Source of the DNA: Ornithodoros turicata
Taxonomy: Eukaryota > Arthropoda > Arachnida > Ixodida > Argasidae
Direction: 5' to 3'
Assembly (NCBI RefSeq): GCF_037126465.1
Contig: NC_088209.1
Location: forward strand, 11,230,052-11,294,051
DNA: 64,000 bases
Positions 22,610 through 33,415 of this stretch are shown here, in pieces (within the stretch, counting starts at the first letter, position 1; every line of letters starts with the position of its first letter). The translations under genes were made by a program, and so were the position numbers. The notes beneath the pieces were generated by a model, which was given only the letters and a program-made list of their open reading frames with translations, was not told where the DNA came from and made no database searches.

Positions 22610-23215
22610 TTTATACCACCAGCTCGCTTGCCACGTCTCTGTTCTCTCGTTACAACTACACGTTGAATTGCCTTTTACCAAAGTTGTGTTCGAGACGCTG
22701 TTATCAACTACATGCGGTTACTGATGAAAACTTGCACTCTCATATGAAATGTCGTCACAATACCGTATGAGTTACGAAGTACTCAGTGTTCTGCTCAAAT
22801 AATAAGGCCTTACGTGGTCAACAGCACTGATGACGATTTGTGGAACCTGCGGATTCGCCATCCAGGTCACCACGCGTTGCAGCAGATGGAATACTAATAT
22901 ATACGAGGGTAGATCAAGGTTCACCGAGGCTTTTGCTCGTAAAACAATCAGAGAGTAAATGGAACTGAATAGAACTTTCCGAGGCCGAAGTGCTCGCAAG
23001 TCCTTGTCGGCGGTGCGGTGGCTATCAGGGCGGCAAACGATGTCTCTGTAGCTGTGGAACAGCGATGTCACGCCGTGACGTATGAAAACAGCAAACACCA
23101 TAACAAACCGCCTGCGTCGATCCCGTCGTATGAATGTGTGTATGAGAGAGCAGAAAAGTAAGAGTGAAAGGAGATTGAGTGAGAAAGAGTGGCTGGTTTG
23201 TCCCTTCAGATGACG
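22610..23215. other. anonymous DNA
   Basis: The 148-codon minus-strand ORF at 22772-23218 has no recognisable domain and no supporting splice pattern. No repeat ends were seen. Confidence 0.35.
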
Positions 23216-23221
23216 CACCCT

Positions 23222-23327
23222 GGAAGTCGCTGAAAAGGCGTGTTAGCTTTGCTCAATTGGTAGGGCTGGTAATCCAGAAGACGTGGGTTCGAGTCCTACA
23301 GCTGGCTAACCTTTTCAGCGACTTGCA
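23222..23327 (+). repeat. tRNA-like repeat with extended acceptor stem
   Basis: A D-arm-like (gctcaattggtagggc) and a perfect T-arm (gtgggttcgagtcctac, B-box type) are present. The anticodon arm is shortened to ctggtaatccag, so no anticodon can be assigned. The outer arms pair over more than 20 bases: 'agtcgctgaaaagg.gttagc' with 'gctaaccttttcagcgact'. A second copy is at 23497-23600 and a third, reverse-strand copy at about 28340-28640 is split by a MITE. It is dispersed and lacks a canonical anticodon loop, so it is a tRNA-derived repeat, not a functional tRNA gene. Confidence 0.7.
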
Positions 23328-23496
23328 CCCTTCATCTTTAATAGTGTAGTTCAAGCTGTCGCAGACCGGCTCAGTTTAACAGGCTCCAAATAGTCGCCTC
23401 AAACGACTTGACAAGCGCGGGAGACCGTCTTAGGAGAGCAATCGCCATTCGAGTGCAGTTTAGTGCGGAAGTTGACGCTGGGGGTCGAGCAGTTTA

Positions 23497-23600
23497 GTGG
23501 TATGTTTCCGTACGGCCTTCGACGGCAGCCCTGGACCGGCAATCCAGAAGATGTGGGTTCGACTCCTACAGCTGGCTAACCTTTTCAGTGACTTTCAACT
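23497..23600 (+). repeat. second tRNA-like repeat copy
   Basis: The 'aatccagaagatgtgggttcgactcctacagctggctaaccttttcagtgact' portion matches 23270-23320. The 5' half is diverged and the long outer stem is lost on the left. Confidence 0.65.
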
Positions 23601-24430
23601 TGCATCGTTAATTTCTTAGGCAAATTGAGGCTTTGTATGTATTTGTCCCTTCTATGTTGTTCCAGCCTCAGAGCATCAGTTCTCTCACCATAACAAAAAG
23701 CACGCGCCTTTATTGTGGAAATTAACCTACACAGAAATTGCTACGATGGTGCTGATGAAAATGCGTGCTGTATAGTTTGCGTGCACAAGTGGTCGGAGAA
23801 GGGCGTGCTGTGCGGAGAAGTTCTGTTTTCAGAGTGCCTACGTGTCGGTTACATGTACCCGGAAAACTATTTTCTTTACGCAGTGTTTTTTTGTTCCCTA
23901 CCATATGGCTAAGGTTCGCCTGGGCACGGGCATCCAGAAGATGGCTATGTTGATGGATCCGTACGTAGTGGTAGTGGTGGCGATGGTGAAAGGCAGGTCC
24001 CCCAAGGTCGTTCCCGCGTATTTCCCGCGTATTTGTTCCTATCCCGATGCGTGCAATGCCGGAGGCCGCCCTTAGATACCCCATTGTTACCAGACGTTGG
24101 CTTGCGTTAGATTGTAGCGCGCTAAAGATCCAGTTGAAGCACAATCCAAGCCAGGCCAAGTCACCGAAGGAGAAATTGACGACTGCGCCTGCGGCGCCTG
24201 GTACGACAGGTACGCCATGTGATGCACGCAGCCGTGCACTAGATCCTTCCGGTCGCGCAACACGTTTAAAACGGGACCAAAAAGTGAAACACGACACAAA
24301 AAGTTGTTGTACGCGTTTTATTTGGACATATAAAGACTAGATTCATTCGTAGAAACAACAAAAACATTTTGCCGCTAAACTTAGCGCGCTGAAGTGATCC
24401 GGAACGGCAACAGTGGGGTATCTAGTGGCG
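23601..24430. other. anonymous DNA with a possible SINE remnant
   Basis: Around 23965-24010 'gtggtggcgatggtgaaaggcaggtccccc' resembles the tail and border of the reverse-strand family C SINE. The 191-codon minus-strand ORF over 23722-24297 has no domain. Confidence 0.35.
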
Positions 24431-24436
24431 GCCTTC

Positions 24437-24580
24437 TTCGTTGCACGCTTTTCCGAGGTGAGTTTGGGGGACCTGGTGAAAGGACTCGCCGTTGTCTTCC
24501 TCACAGAGGTGGGCAACGTCACGAACGACGCCCTGGGAGAATGTGCGTCCTGGGCCGACTTGTTGTCGCAACGCTGTCAT
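24437..24580 (-). repeat. SINE family C, reverse strand, 5'-truncated
   Basis: 'gactcgccgttgtc..cctcac.gaggtgggcaacgtcacg..cgacgccctggga.aatgtgcgtcctgggcc' is the reverse complement of the body at 1905-1990. The tRNA-like head is not present. Confidence 0.75.
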
Positions 24581-24589
24581 AATGATCAC

Positions 24590-25190
24590 CAATCGAGATA
24601 ATGTTCTGATCAAACATCAGAGTGACGGTCTAACATATTGCATACAGATGTGTGCGTAAGACAAACGCGAATCCAAGAGGGGACCCATGCCATTGGGCTT
24701 CTGGCGAATGCAATGAGCATTCTCGGTCACAATTTACTGGGTTAGTCTAGCGAACGTGTCACATCTCGGTCGCATGCTAAAAATAGATGATAGGTGTTTA
24801 GCTATCCCCTAAATTTTGCAGACTGGTAGCCTGGTCCGACTTCTGAGGTCTGCAGTCTTGTTGAATTTTCTTCTTCTTCTTTTTCATTTTTTCTTTTGTG
24901 ACCGTTGTTGTCCTGTAATGCAAAATCTCGCCTCATGCATTTCCTATGTCCCATCTCACTCAATAGCAGCTATTTTCTCCTATGTGCGCTTCATTTCACT
25001 ACATACCGATGGTGCCAGCATATACAGAAGAAGATGATTAGTGCGTAAGGTCAGAATGGGCATGTCGCATCGTCATAGACGGTGTGCACGGCCTGTGCGC
25101 TGCTACTCGTACCACTGGCAGCGAATCGCTCCAATTGCGGTGTTGGGAGCAGCGAGACAGCAGCAGACGACGCTCCGCATCAGCATTGGG
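24590..25190. other. anonymous DNA
   Basis: No domain, repeat end or RNA gene was recognised. Confidence 0.35.
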
Positions 25191-25192
25191 TA

Positions 25193-26139
25193 TGGTGGGG
25201 CAAGATGTGACAGAAATTTGTAATTCAATGTGAAATTTTTATTTTTCGTAGGCACATTCTCAGCGGTCTAGAGCTTCTAACCTGTAAATGAGGAACGGAC
25301 GTAGCTGTTCTACAATAACCACAGAACGCGATATTCAAAAATGCAGTTTGTCACATCTTGCCCCAACCCTCGGAGCAAGATGAGACGCGCCGTGGCTGAA
25401 CTATACAAAGTTAGTTTAATCCAAGCACACAAAGTAAAGCTCGTGGGCCCCTACACAACCCCCTTGATCCCACCACCCAAATGATGCGCAATAAAATCAC
25501 ACAACCCGGGGCTATTTTGCTTCACCGTCCTTTGCAAACAAGGCACCGCCAGTCTGATGTGTCTCTACTGCGCGCGCTTCGCTTTGCTGTAAACTCCTAG
25601 GTAATATGCAAAAAAGAAATCTCTGAGGAACAAGCGTGAAGCCATCTAATAGTTTACTTACCAGTTCCTAAATTACATTAAATTTAAATTGCATTAAATT
25701 TAAATCACACTAAATTGTCCCGTCTTGCCCCGTGCATGTCATCGGATGCATTATTTTTTTCTATGCAACTCCGGATAACCAAGCGTGCCCACATTTAGCA
25801 CCTGTCTAGATGAATGAATTAAGAAATAGAGTGTGGACTTAAATTGACAAGATAAGCATGCGAAACGCAGCTGTAACATCAAGGGACAAGAAAAAGGACT
25901 ACAGAAAATCGCGCCTTTTTCGCGGGTCTTTACATTCTAGGCAGAAGAAATTGTTTTTTCTCTCTCTTTCTCTCTCTCTCTCTTCCACGCATGAACCAAT
26001 CTGACAATTCTCACACGTAATAAAGCGGACATGCAGAGCCACCTATGAGTAAAATTTCAAGCACATGGAACACTCTGAGACTGGCGGCGTCGAGCAAAAA
26101 AATGTAGCGTCTTGCCCCGTGTCTCATCTTGCCCCACCT
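25193..26139. mobile_element. non-autonomous TIR transposon with GGGGCAAGATG ends
   Basis: The left end TGGTGGGGCAAGATG and the right end CATCTTGCCCCACCT are inverted repeats flanked by TA (25191-25192, 26140-26141). The motif 'cttgcccc(g/a)' recurs inside in both orientations near 25355, 25728 and 26112. No transposase is visible. A (tc)n run is at 25965-25985. Superfamily is uncertain; TA flanks allow a Tc1/mariner-type assignment. Confidence 0.65.
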
Positions 26140-26141
26140 TA

Positions 26142-27960
26142 TCCTACATGTATAATATAAACGTTTAGGTAGGGTCGCTTTATATTCGATACGGCCTGCC
26201 CAATTTCCGATGACGAATTCTCAGAAAGGGAGAAAAATTATTCGTGACGCATGGAAGACAACGTGGTTTTGTGGGAAAATCGATGCCACGGATATATTTC
26301 GCGTGGGTGGAGTTTTTGCTTGATTTTTAATTTTCTCTCACATGATCCTAACGATTGCTAAAAAATCCAATAAACCTTCGGACAAATGTGTACCAGTAAA
26401 CAAAGTTTGGATTGTGCCAAACCCCGTCTTCTATTTTTACGATGCGATAGAAATCTGTAGCGTTTGCTGTAGACTAACCCTGTAGAAGCACGGAAAGCCG
26501 AAACGAAGGCCGTTATGCGTGTGTGTTTGACATTGCGCAATAGGGACCGTGCGACACCTACAGGGGGCGCGCTGCTCCGTCGCGACAGCGCCGCCAGTGG
26601 CGGTCTTGGACGTATCCGACGTGATACCACGCCGCCCGTTCTATGCATTCTCAAGTGGAACCGTAGCTTGCGTTGCGACCTCCGTAATTAGAAGGGCTAA
26701 TTTTCGAAGTGCAAATAATCTGGAACCTTTCTGGGGCGCGAACGAAGAGAATGGAGACCAACTGCACAGAAACCACCGTATTTATAATGCATCTAACAGT
26801 ACGGAAGCAGAACAGCCACTCGCGTCTGCCCGGTCAAAACACCTGTAAGTGATACGTCGAGAGGATGGTTATTTGACTCCTCACAAAATGGCTTGCTAGC
26901 GAAGGCTATATACGTGTATTTCTCTGACTCCAGCCATTTGTAATATCATGTTTTTGACTGAGTCTTGTATTCCTTTCGTCGTCTTTGCACACACATAGCT
27001 TCGTCACTGAAATTTACATCGTGCGTCCGTTTTATCCATACAAATAAACACGTGGGGTCACAACTTATTGCCTGAACTTGTACTGCAGTTTTTCCAGTAT
27101 CTTCAGATACAATAACTCTAACGAGATCCTCAAAGAAGAAAGTATATGAGTTTTTACCTCGGCTACCGCCGTAAGCTTGCGGGACGACAGCTGTGAAATG
27201 GTCGGTGAGTAAATACTAAACCTTTTGGACAACGTAGAACTTCTGTTCTTACTGTGAGACTCGCCATACCGGGAGCAATATCGGCTCTGGGCACTGGCGA
27301 TGAAACACCTCAATCATTATCTCGAAATAGGTTGCCGTTTGGTCGGTGCATTTGACGGTGATATAGTATCCAGCGGCGTTTCACCGTCACGAAAGTGGCA
27401 ACTGTAAATCATTGATCATTTTGCAGGTCCTCATTCAGTTTCATTGAAACTAGAACAAAAGAAATAGAATATATTCGCTCATGTTGTGCACACCTCATGC
27501 AATGACCGAACGCGCGTCACAAACGCTATTCGCTGCGAGTCTCGTGACCTCGGTGGTATTGGAAGCGTAGAAATCACGAGAAATGAAGCATCTGGTCCCT
27601 AATGAAGAGTTCTTTTAGGTGCTGGCACAGTTAGCGATGCTGTGGCAAAAAAAGATACCCACACTTCACATGTAAACAAAGCTGGCTACCCGGTGGCTAT
27701 CACGCAAGGTACTTTCTCCGGAGGCCGCATCGCGGCGCCACCAGTTTGTCGCACAGTCCCTATAGGCACGCGTAGTCACTAATATACAAGATACTGGTTA
27801 ACAAATTTTGATGGAAACTGACGCAGCAGGGCATATACATACCGAGAAAGAGGAACAGTTCCGATTTCATATGCATGCATCCAAAGTAACATTTCGTTCG
27901 GTTCGATACTACGGGTGGGGTGGCGCCATCTCTCGGAGGCTCTTTTAACTACGAAAAAAA
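26142..27960. other. anonymous DNA
   Basis: A minus-strand ORF (27313-27065) ends at a possible donor (GCCGAG then GTAAAA), but the protein lacks any domain and I do not call it an exon. No transposon ends were identified. Confidence 0.35.
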
Positions 27961-27965
27961 AAAAA

Positions 27966-28115
27966 ACTGAACTTCACCGCATTTCACGTTTTGGGCGAAC
28001 CATTGCTACGAGTCATAGCGTTATCGCTTCTCAATTGAAAAGAGAGGGAGGCGCAAGCCCAAACTGACACAAGAAGGCGTACGCCCGCCTCTCCCTTCCG
28101 TGTAAGAAAATGATA
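27966..28115. mobile_element. eroded palindromic MITE
   Basis: 'actgaacttcaccgcatttcacg', 'gcgaaccattg', 'gttatcgctt' and 'aaggcgtacgcc' match the MITE left arm and centre. The right arm is truncated by the next copy. Confidence 0.55.
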
Positions 28116-28121
28116 GCCCGA

Positions 28122-28331
28122 CACTCTTAAAACAAAGCTTCACCGCATAGCACGCTGAAGGCCAACCATTGGGCAGAGTGATACCTTATCACTCTTTATT
28201 TTTGGAAGGCGCGGGGCATACGCGTTTTTGTGACAATGAACGTTTCTGCATAAGTGTCACAAAAAGGCGTACGCCTCTCGTTTTCAACAAATCGGGGGAG
28301 AGAACGGTGTCACGCGGGATGATGGTTGGTG
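28122..28331. mobile_element. palindromic MITE, right end lost
   Basis: It starts cactcttaaaac and continues through both inner arms ('gtgacaatgaacgtttctgcataagtgtcac' loop, 'gcgtacgcctctcgttttcaacaaatc'), then stops at 'gatggttggtg', where the tRNA-like repeat begins. Confidence 0.75.
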
Positions 28332-28335
28332 AAAG

Positions 28336-28640
28336 ATGAAAGTCACTGAAAAGGTTAGCCAGCTGTACACTCTTAAAAATGAACTTCACCACATAGCACG
28401 CTCCTAACCAACCATCATCCCGAATGACAACGTTCTCGCCTCCGATTTGTTGAAAACGAGAGGCGGAGCCTATTTTGTGTACATTATGTAGGGCACAAAA
28501 TAGGCTCCGCCTCTCGTTTTCAACAAATCGGGGGCGAGAACGTTGTTATTCGGGATATTGGTTGGCTAGGAGCGTGCTATGTGGTGAAGTTCATTTTTAA
28601 GAGTGTAGGACTCGAACCCACATCTTCTGGATCCCACATC
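28336..28640 (-). repeat. tRNA-like repeat (reverse strand) split by a MITE
   Basis: 'agtcactgaaaaggttagccagctgta' (28341-28366) and 'taggactcgaacccacatcttctgga' (28606-28631) join across the MITE to give the reverse complement of 23275-23320. The TA at the join is present once in the uninterrupted copy and twice here, the target-site duplication. Confidence 0.8.
28367..28605. mobile_element. palindromic TA-MITE, subfamily 1 (reference copy)
   Basis: A 239-bp inverted repeat that starts CACTCTTAAAAATGAACTTC and ends with its inverse complement, flanked by TA on both sides. The arms are nearly perfect up to a short loop ('gtgtacattatgtagggcaca'). No ORF. At least a dozen copies or fragments lie in this window, on average one per 5 kb. 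Confidence 0.9.
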
Positions 28641-28656
28641 TTCTTGAGCCCTTGTA

Positions 28657-28904
28657 CACTCTTAAAAATGAACTTCACCGCATAGCACGCTCCTAGCCAA
28701 CCATAATCTGGAATGATATCGTTATCTGCCCTGATTTGTTGAAAACGGGAGGCGTACGCCTTTTCTGTGACAATTATGAACAGCATAAGTGTCACAAAAA
28801 GGCGTACGCCTCTCGTTCTCAACAAATCAGGGCAGATAACGATATCATTCGAGATGACGGCTGGCTAGCAGCGTGGTATGCGGTGAAGTTCATTTTTAAG
28901 AGTG
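28657..28904. mobile_element. palindromic TA-MITE, subfamily 1
   Basis: Full element, TA at 28655-28656 and TG on the right (mutated TA). Its right flank ('ggctcacgaattccgtgactcatccaatcagtcaac') is the same as that of the copy at 38851-39218, so the two derive from one insertion that was later duplicated with its flank. Confidence 0.9.
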
Positions 28905-29040
28905 TGGGCTCACGAATTCCGTGACTCATCCAATCAGTCAACAATACAAATTGGTCAATTGGGTTTCATTGGGTTTCATTGGGTCAATATGTGGTTGTCC
29001 CTTCTATGTTGTTCCAGACTCAGAACATCAGTTCTCTCAT

Positions 29041-29092
29041 GATGGTTGGTTATGAGCATGCTATGTGGTGAAGTTAATTTTTAGGAGTGTAT
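29041..29092. mobile_element. solo right end of the palindromic MITE
   Basis: 'gatggttggttatgagcatgctatgtggtgaagtt' followed by 'tttttaggagtgta' is the right end only. Confidence 0.65.
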
Positions 29093-29113
29093 CATTTCCT
29101 CCTTGTTTTTAAT

Positions 29114-29400
29114 TGCGTGTTAGTGCCGTTAATCAACTAGTGGCTATGAGCGGCGTACAGATGCGGACAGATGGAGAGACTGAGACAACAGGAAAGAGTG
29201 GAGGACAGCGGGGGATAGTATACGTCCTGGGTCGACTTCAGGGGGAACTGTGCCGACATTCGTCTGGAAAGTCTTCGGAAAAATCAGGGAACACTTCAGA
29301 CAGCACAGCCGGCGGTAGGACTCGAACCAACCACCTCCCAGTCTTCAGCACGGCCTTATGGCTACCACCAACATGCGGAACGCGTTCGTCCATGCCGCTG
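29114..29400 (-). repeat. tRNA-derived SINE (family A)
   Basis: 'gtgttagtgccgttaatcaactagtggctatgagcggcgtacagatg', 'gtcgacttcagggggaactgtgccgacattcgtctgg' and the reverse-complement tRNA-like head ('ggactcgaaccaaccacctcccagtc') are in family order. Confidence 0.75.
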
Positions 29401-29451
29401 GAAACAAGCTTTTTTCTTTTAAAGCTGATTTTAATGCGTCAGTGGTATATA

Positions 29452-30740
29452 CGAGGGGTGTTCAAGTCAAACCGGGACTTTTCATTTTTCGCAAAAGTAA
29501 GATGAACTTACAGGCGAGAAATTAGTTTTATTTTTCGACGTAATCTCCAGCTGCACTAATCCCCTTGTCCCAGCGTTTCACGAAGGCTTGGATGCCAGCA
29601 GCGTAGAGATCCTTACCGGCGCGTAGTAGCCATGATCGGACCGCATTCTTGACCCGTCGTCGCAGCTGAAGTAACGGCCCCCAAGGAACGCCTTCAGTCG
29701 CCCGAAGATATGGAAATCGCTGGGGGCAAGGTCTGGATTGTAAGGGGAATGTGGAAGCAACTCCCAGTCCGTGTCGTGAGATGCGCGGTATGCAGGCGTG
29801 CATTGTCCTGTAGGAGGAGGACTCCTTTGGTGATGAGACCCGGACGCTTTTGCTTCAGCGGCTTATGCACATCCCTGAGAACCTGGCAGTAATATGCATT
29901 ATTGGTATGGTGGTACCACTGGGCAGAAAACCAACATGAACAACGCCAGCCTTGTCCCAGAAAACCGTGGCCATGACCTTACCCGCAGACGGTTTGCTTC
30001 GGAACTTCTTGGGAGCTTGTCAGCTCGGATGCTTCCACTGCTTTGATGCGCGTTTAGACTCAGGAGTGAAATGGTGCACCCATGTTTCATCGCACGTGAA
30101 GATCCGATCATGGAACCGCTGTCCTTCAGTGTCGAAATGGTACCTTAGCTCTTGGGAGATTTCCAGTCATCTCTGCCGGTCAAAGACGGAGAGCTGCCTC
30201 GGGACCCAACGGGCACTAATTTTCCGAAATTGGAGGTGTTCATGATAGTGTTCAACGTTCCCACAGAAAGGTCCGTCTTTCGAGCCAGTTCGAGACATGT
30301 TATCCGTCGGTCCCTGAGGATCAGGCGCTCCACAAGTTGGATGATCTCAGGAACTCTGAAACTGGGCTCTGAGCTGCCCTTGCTGGCATCGTCCTGCACT
30401 CATGTACGGCCGTCTCGGAACCGTTTGCACCACTCAAATGCTTTGCTGCTGCTAAGTGTATCGTGGCCATACTGAGCCTGAAGTCTTCCGTGAGTTTCAG
30501 ATGACTTTACGCCTTCATTCACGAGAAACTTCATGACAATTCGCTGCTCGATGTGCGCGCTCGCCTCCTTGTCGGCCATTTTGTCCAGCACGTGTCTTCT
30601 GTTTTGCACAAGCTTTGGACCACCACGTGGTGAACGCGGAGGCCTGTCGCGTGTGAAACTGACGAAAAAGAAGTAACGCGAGATCATTTGTACACTCAGG
30701 AGACAGAAAGTCCCGGTGTGACTTTATGTCGGTGATGCGG
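29452..30740 (-). pseudogene. mariner transposon, decayed transposase
   Basis: The left TIR (cgaggggtgttcaagtcaaa, preceded by TA) has an inverted partner only for its inner half ('aaagtcccgg.gtgactt' near 30707), so the right end is lost. On the minus strand the helix-turn-helix part is read from about 30570 ('MKFLVNEGVKSSETHGRLQ', 'FEWCKRFRDGR'), with an in-frame TGA at 30402-30400. The frame then shifts. The three catalytic aspartates of the D,D34D family remain recognisable in different frames: 'TCDETWVHH' (about 30095), 'LLQDNARLHTAH' (about 29810) and 'YNPDLAPSDFHIF' (about 29725). It cannot make an active enzyme as it stands. Confidence 0.85.
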
Positions 30741-30752
30741 TGTAGATATGTA

Positions 30753-32426
30753 CTCTATCTAGAGCAGCGTTTCCCACACTTCTCGTTGTGTCGGACCCCA
30801 AAAACCGCAGATAATCTATTCGAGGACCACCGTTGAGTACGATTCATGTTGACATAAATATGGGATGTGAAGAAAGAAAAGGAGAAACAAACAAGGCACC
30901 GCATGCAGGAAATGAGAAGTTAGTATATTTCGGGCTTCTTTAGTATTGACTATATCGTCATATATCAATATCGTCCCCTTCAGAGATGACGTGATCAGCA
31001 CTCGCCAAGACGGTCTTCGATCGTCGCGAACCCCCACGAAGACTCTCGCGGACCCCCGGGGGTCCGCGGACCACATTTTGGGAACCACTGGTCTAGAGGG
31101 TGTTACCCTATAGAAAGTCTACCCGCGCCGGCATGCCGTGCTCGCCAATTACTCACTGCAGGTGGTACGATGTATTGCCTACGTATAAAACTCATAAGGA
31201 CATTCCATCATGGTGAGTATCGAAGTGACTGTGAGCACCGTAACGCGAAGTTATAGCGCAAAACGTGAGATTCCAGTATAGTCTAAACAGCCGCGATGGC
31301 GGTGTTGTGGATCGCAGTTGTGACACAGTTCCCCAGACGACGACGTGTCGCTCTGGCAATCAATCCATCCGTCCATACAGGCAGAGTAGTCCCCGCGTTA
31401 TGTTATTTCACTGCCTTTCAGTAAGCAGATGACATCCCCCTTTTGAATGTCGTCTGCTGAGTATGTCGGCATTTTCGTTCCTCACGTTAGTTACTTCTGA
31501 GCAAAATACGACAGCTACACGAAAGCGAAATGGAAACTGCAGTTTCATCTAGCTGGCAGGATATGCGACACGTAGCCGTCTGGGAAGGAGCATGTGAACT
31601 GCTCTTCTCAGCGCCGCCATCTTGATTGTTTTGACTACGGGAATTGCACGTTTAAGTTAGGGTTCCGAGTTTTCGGAGTTTTCCTTTTGGAAAATTCGGA
31701 GGCTGTTTATCGCAGTTTTCAACTTTTCGGAAATTCGGAGTTTCTCGGAGGGTAACAAAGTCTGAAAAATGAACGGCGCCGATTTCGGAGTATTGCGGAG
31801 CAGTCATCGCAGAGACAATGCAAGGAAATATGTGCAAAAGTGACTCGGACCACACGATGTAACGCACTGATGTTTTAATACCAAGAGCTATTGAAGTACA
31901 AACAAGCGTATTTGCACAAATTGTGAATGGTGCCCATACTCAAAATGAGTAAAATGAGTAGCAGCTGCTACGAACACAGAACTGTTCTGTGCCAAACTAG
32001 TCCAGTACCCGGGGTCAAGTAGAGTCACTAGGTTCTAGGATACATGGACCAGGTGGGACAAGCGTGTGTAGTATCCTCCTTTTGGGCCATTCATGCGTTC
32101 AGCGACCCTGAAGGAGACTACCCAGTTCGAAGTCGAAAACTAGGTGTGGAAGAAGACAGACAAAGGAAGAAGGAAACCAGAAAAACCTTAAGGCCGTTCC
32201 GTGGCGTTGGAAAAATCGGAGTTTATTGGAGTCTATCGGATAACGGATAACAGTCGAAAGCCTATAGTTATAACTTCGTGCTGCGGCGCATCAATCATTT
32301 CAAAATTTACCAAGATTAAATGTCCTCACGGGCTTTGTATGAAGACCGCACAATGTGCCACCTGCATTGAGTAATTGGCGAGTATGGCTTGGCAGCACGG
32401 GTAGACTTTTATATGGTAACACCCTG
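30753..32426. mobile_element. TIR element of about 1.7 kb with a hAT-type MITE in its left end
   Basis: The left segment at 31099-31175 ('ggtgttaccctatagaaagtctacccg', 'gctcgccaattactcactgcaggtgg') is repeated in inverted orientation at 32345-32426, ending 'accctg' before TA (32427-32428). The extreme left end is separated by the insert at 30765-31090, so its first bases (30753-30764) are inferred. The inside (31656-32235) is rich in 'cggagtttt' units and has no transposase. Confidence 0.65.
30765..31090. mobile_element. hAT-type MITE with 8-bp target duplication
   Basis: The ends (cagcgtttcccac... and ...ttttgggaaccactg) are the common hAT-type short inverted repeats. The flanks atctagag (30757-30764) and gtctagag (31091-31098) are an 8-bp duplication with one mismatch. 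326 bp, no coding capacity. Confidence 0.85.
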
Positions 32427-32441
32427 TACATTACAGCACTA

Positions 32442-32690
32442 CACTCTTAAAAATGAACTTCACCACATAGCACGCTCCTAGCCAACCATTATCTCGAATG
32501 ATATCGTTATCTGCCCTGATTTGTTGAAAACGGGAGGCGTACGCCTTTTTTGTAACAATTATGAACCGCATACGTGTCACAAAAAGGGCGTACACCTCCC
32601 GTTTTCAACAAATCAGGGCTGATAACGATATCATTCGAGATAATGGTTGGCTAGGAGCGTGCTATGCGGTGAAGTTCATTTTTAAGAGTG
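32442..32690. mobile_element. palindromic TA-MITE, subfamily 1
   Basis: Complete, with TA at 32440-32441 and 32691-32692 and near-perfect arms. A short right-end-like piece ('gaagagcgggctatgctgtaaagttc') lies downstream at about 32771-32810. Confidence 0.9.
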
Positions 32691-32822
32691 TAGTTTCCAG
32701 TGACACTCAGCACACAGGCACTGGTGTTAGATGCCGCTGGAACAAGTGTATCATTCATGGCAATGGGTAGCGAAGAGCGGGCTATGCTGTAAAGTTCAGT
32801 TTTTCAGTTAAAGTTCAGTATA

Positions 32823-33260
32823 GTGATCGGCGTCCGTCATGTGACCTCAGGCCTCTTCAGACAACTTCAGGTGGCAGCGGACGTTTTCGGGAGACTTCAG
32901 GTGAGCTCAGACGTCTTTAGGCGACTTCGGGGGCTCCTGACGTCTTTAGGTGACTCCAGACGCCTTCAGGAGACGGTGACTGCTGATGCCTACAGATGCC
33001 CAAGTGAGTGACTGCAGGTGACCTGGAACGTCTCATACGATTCAAATTACTTTACACGTCTTCAGGTGATTCCAGCCGACGTCTATTGACGTTGAGTACA
33101 TTGAGTAATTTTAGGTGACTACTGACACCTTCAGGAGGCTTCAGGTGACTTTAGATAACTTCGGGTGATGTGACTTCAATTGACTTCAGACGTTTTGATG
33201 TGACTTCAGATGACCTCAGACATCGTCAAACGACTTCAGATGTCTCCAGAGCCTCCTTGT
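32823..33260. repeat. degenerate CTTCAGGTGA minisatellite
   Basis: Irregular 10-21 bp units of the type 'gacttcaggtgacttcagacg' run through the region. A shorter stretch of the same type is at 45115-45210, at the equivalent place in the second duplicated block. Confidence 0.75.
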
Positions 33261-33415
33261 CTGTGACCGCAGCTGTAGAATGTTCTTTCTGGTTAGCGTC
33301 GGACGTGTTCGTACAGCCAGGGGAGTATAATCGTATTCCACGCATTCGTACGCGCGTCAGAACTCGCACTGTTATCGAAAGTCGGCGTACTCACCGAGGA
33401 CTTTACACTTAGTAC

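Noticed and set aside
22772..23218. 148-codon minus-strand ORF as an exon of the homeobox gene
   Set aside because: No homeodomain residues and no donor in the required phase.
23722..24297. 191-codon minus-strand ORF
   Set aside because: No recognisable domain, overlaps a possible SINE remnant and has no supporting signals.
27065..27313. Missing homeodomain N-terminal exon on the minus strand
   Set aside because: A possible donor follows, but the residues do not match homeodomain helices 1 and 2.
28122..28904. CRISPR-like array from regularly spaced similar repeats
   Set aside because: The repeats are adjacent ~240-bp palindromic MITEs in an animal genome with no spacers or cas genes.
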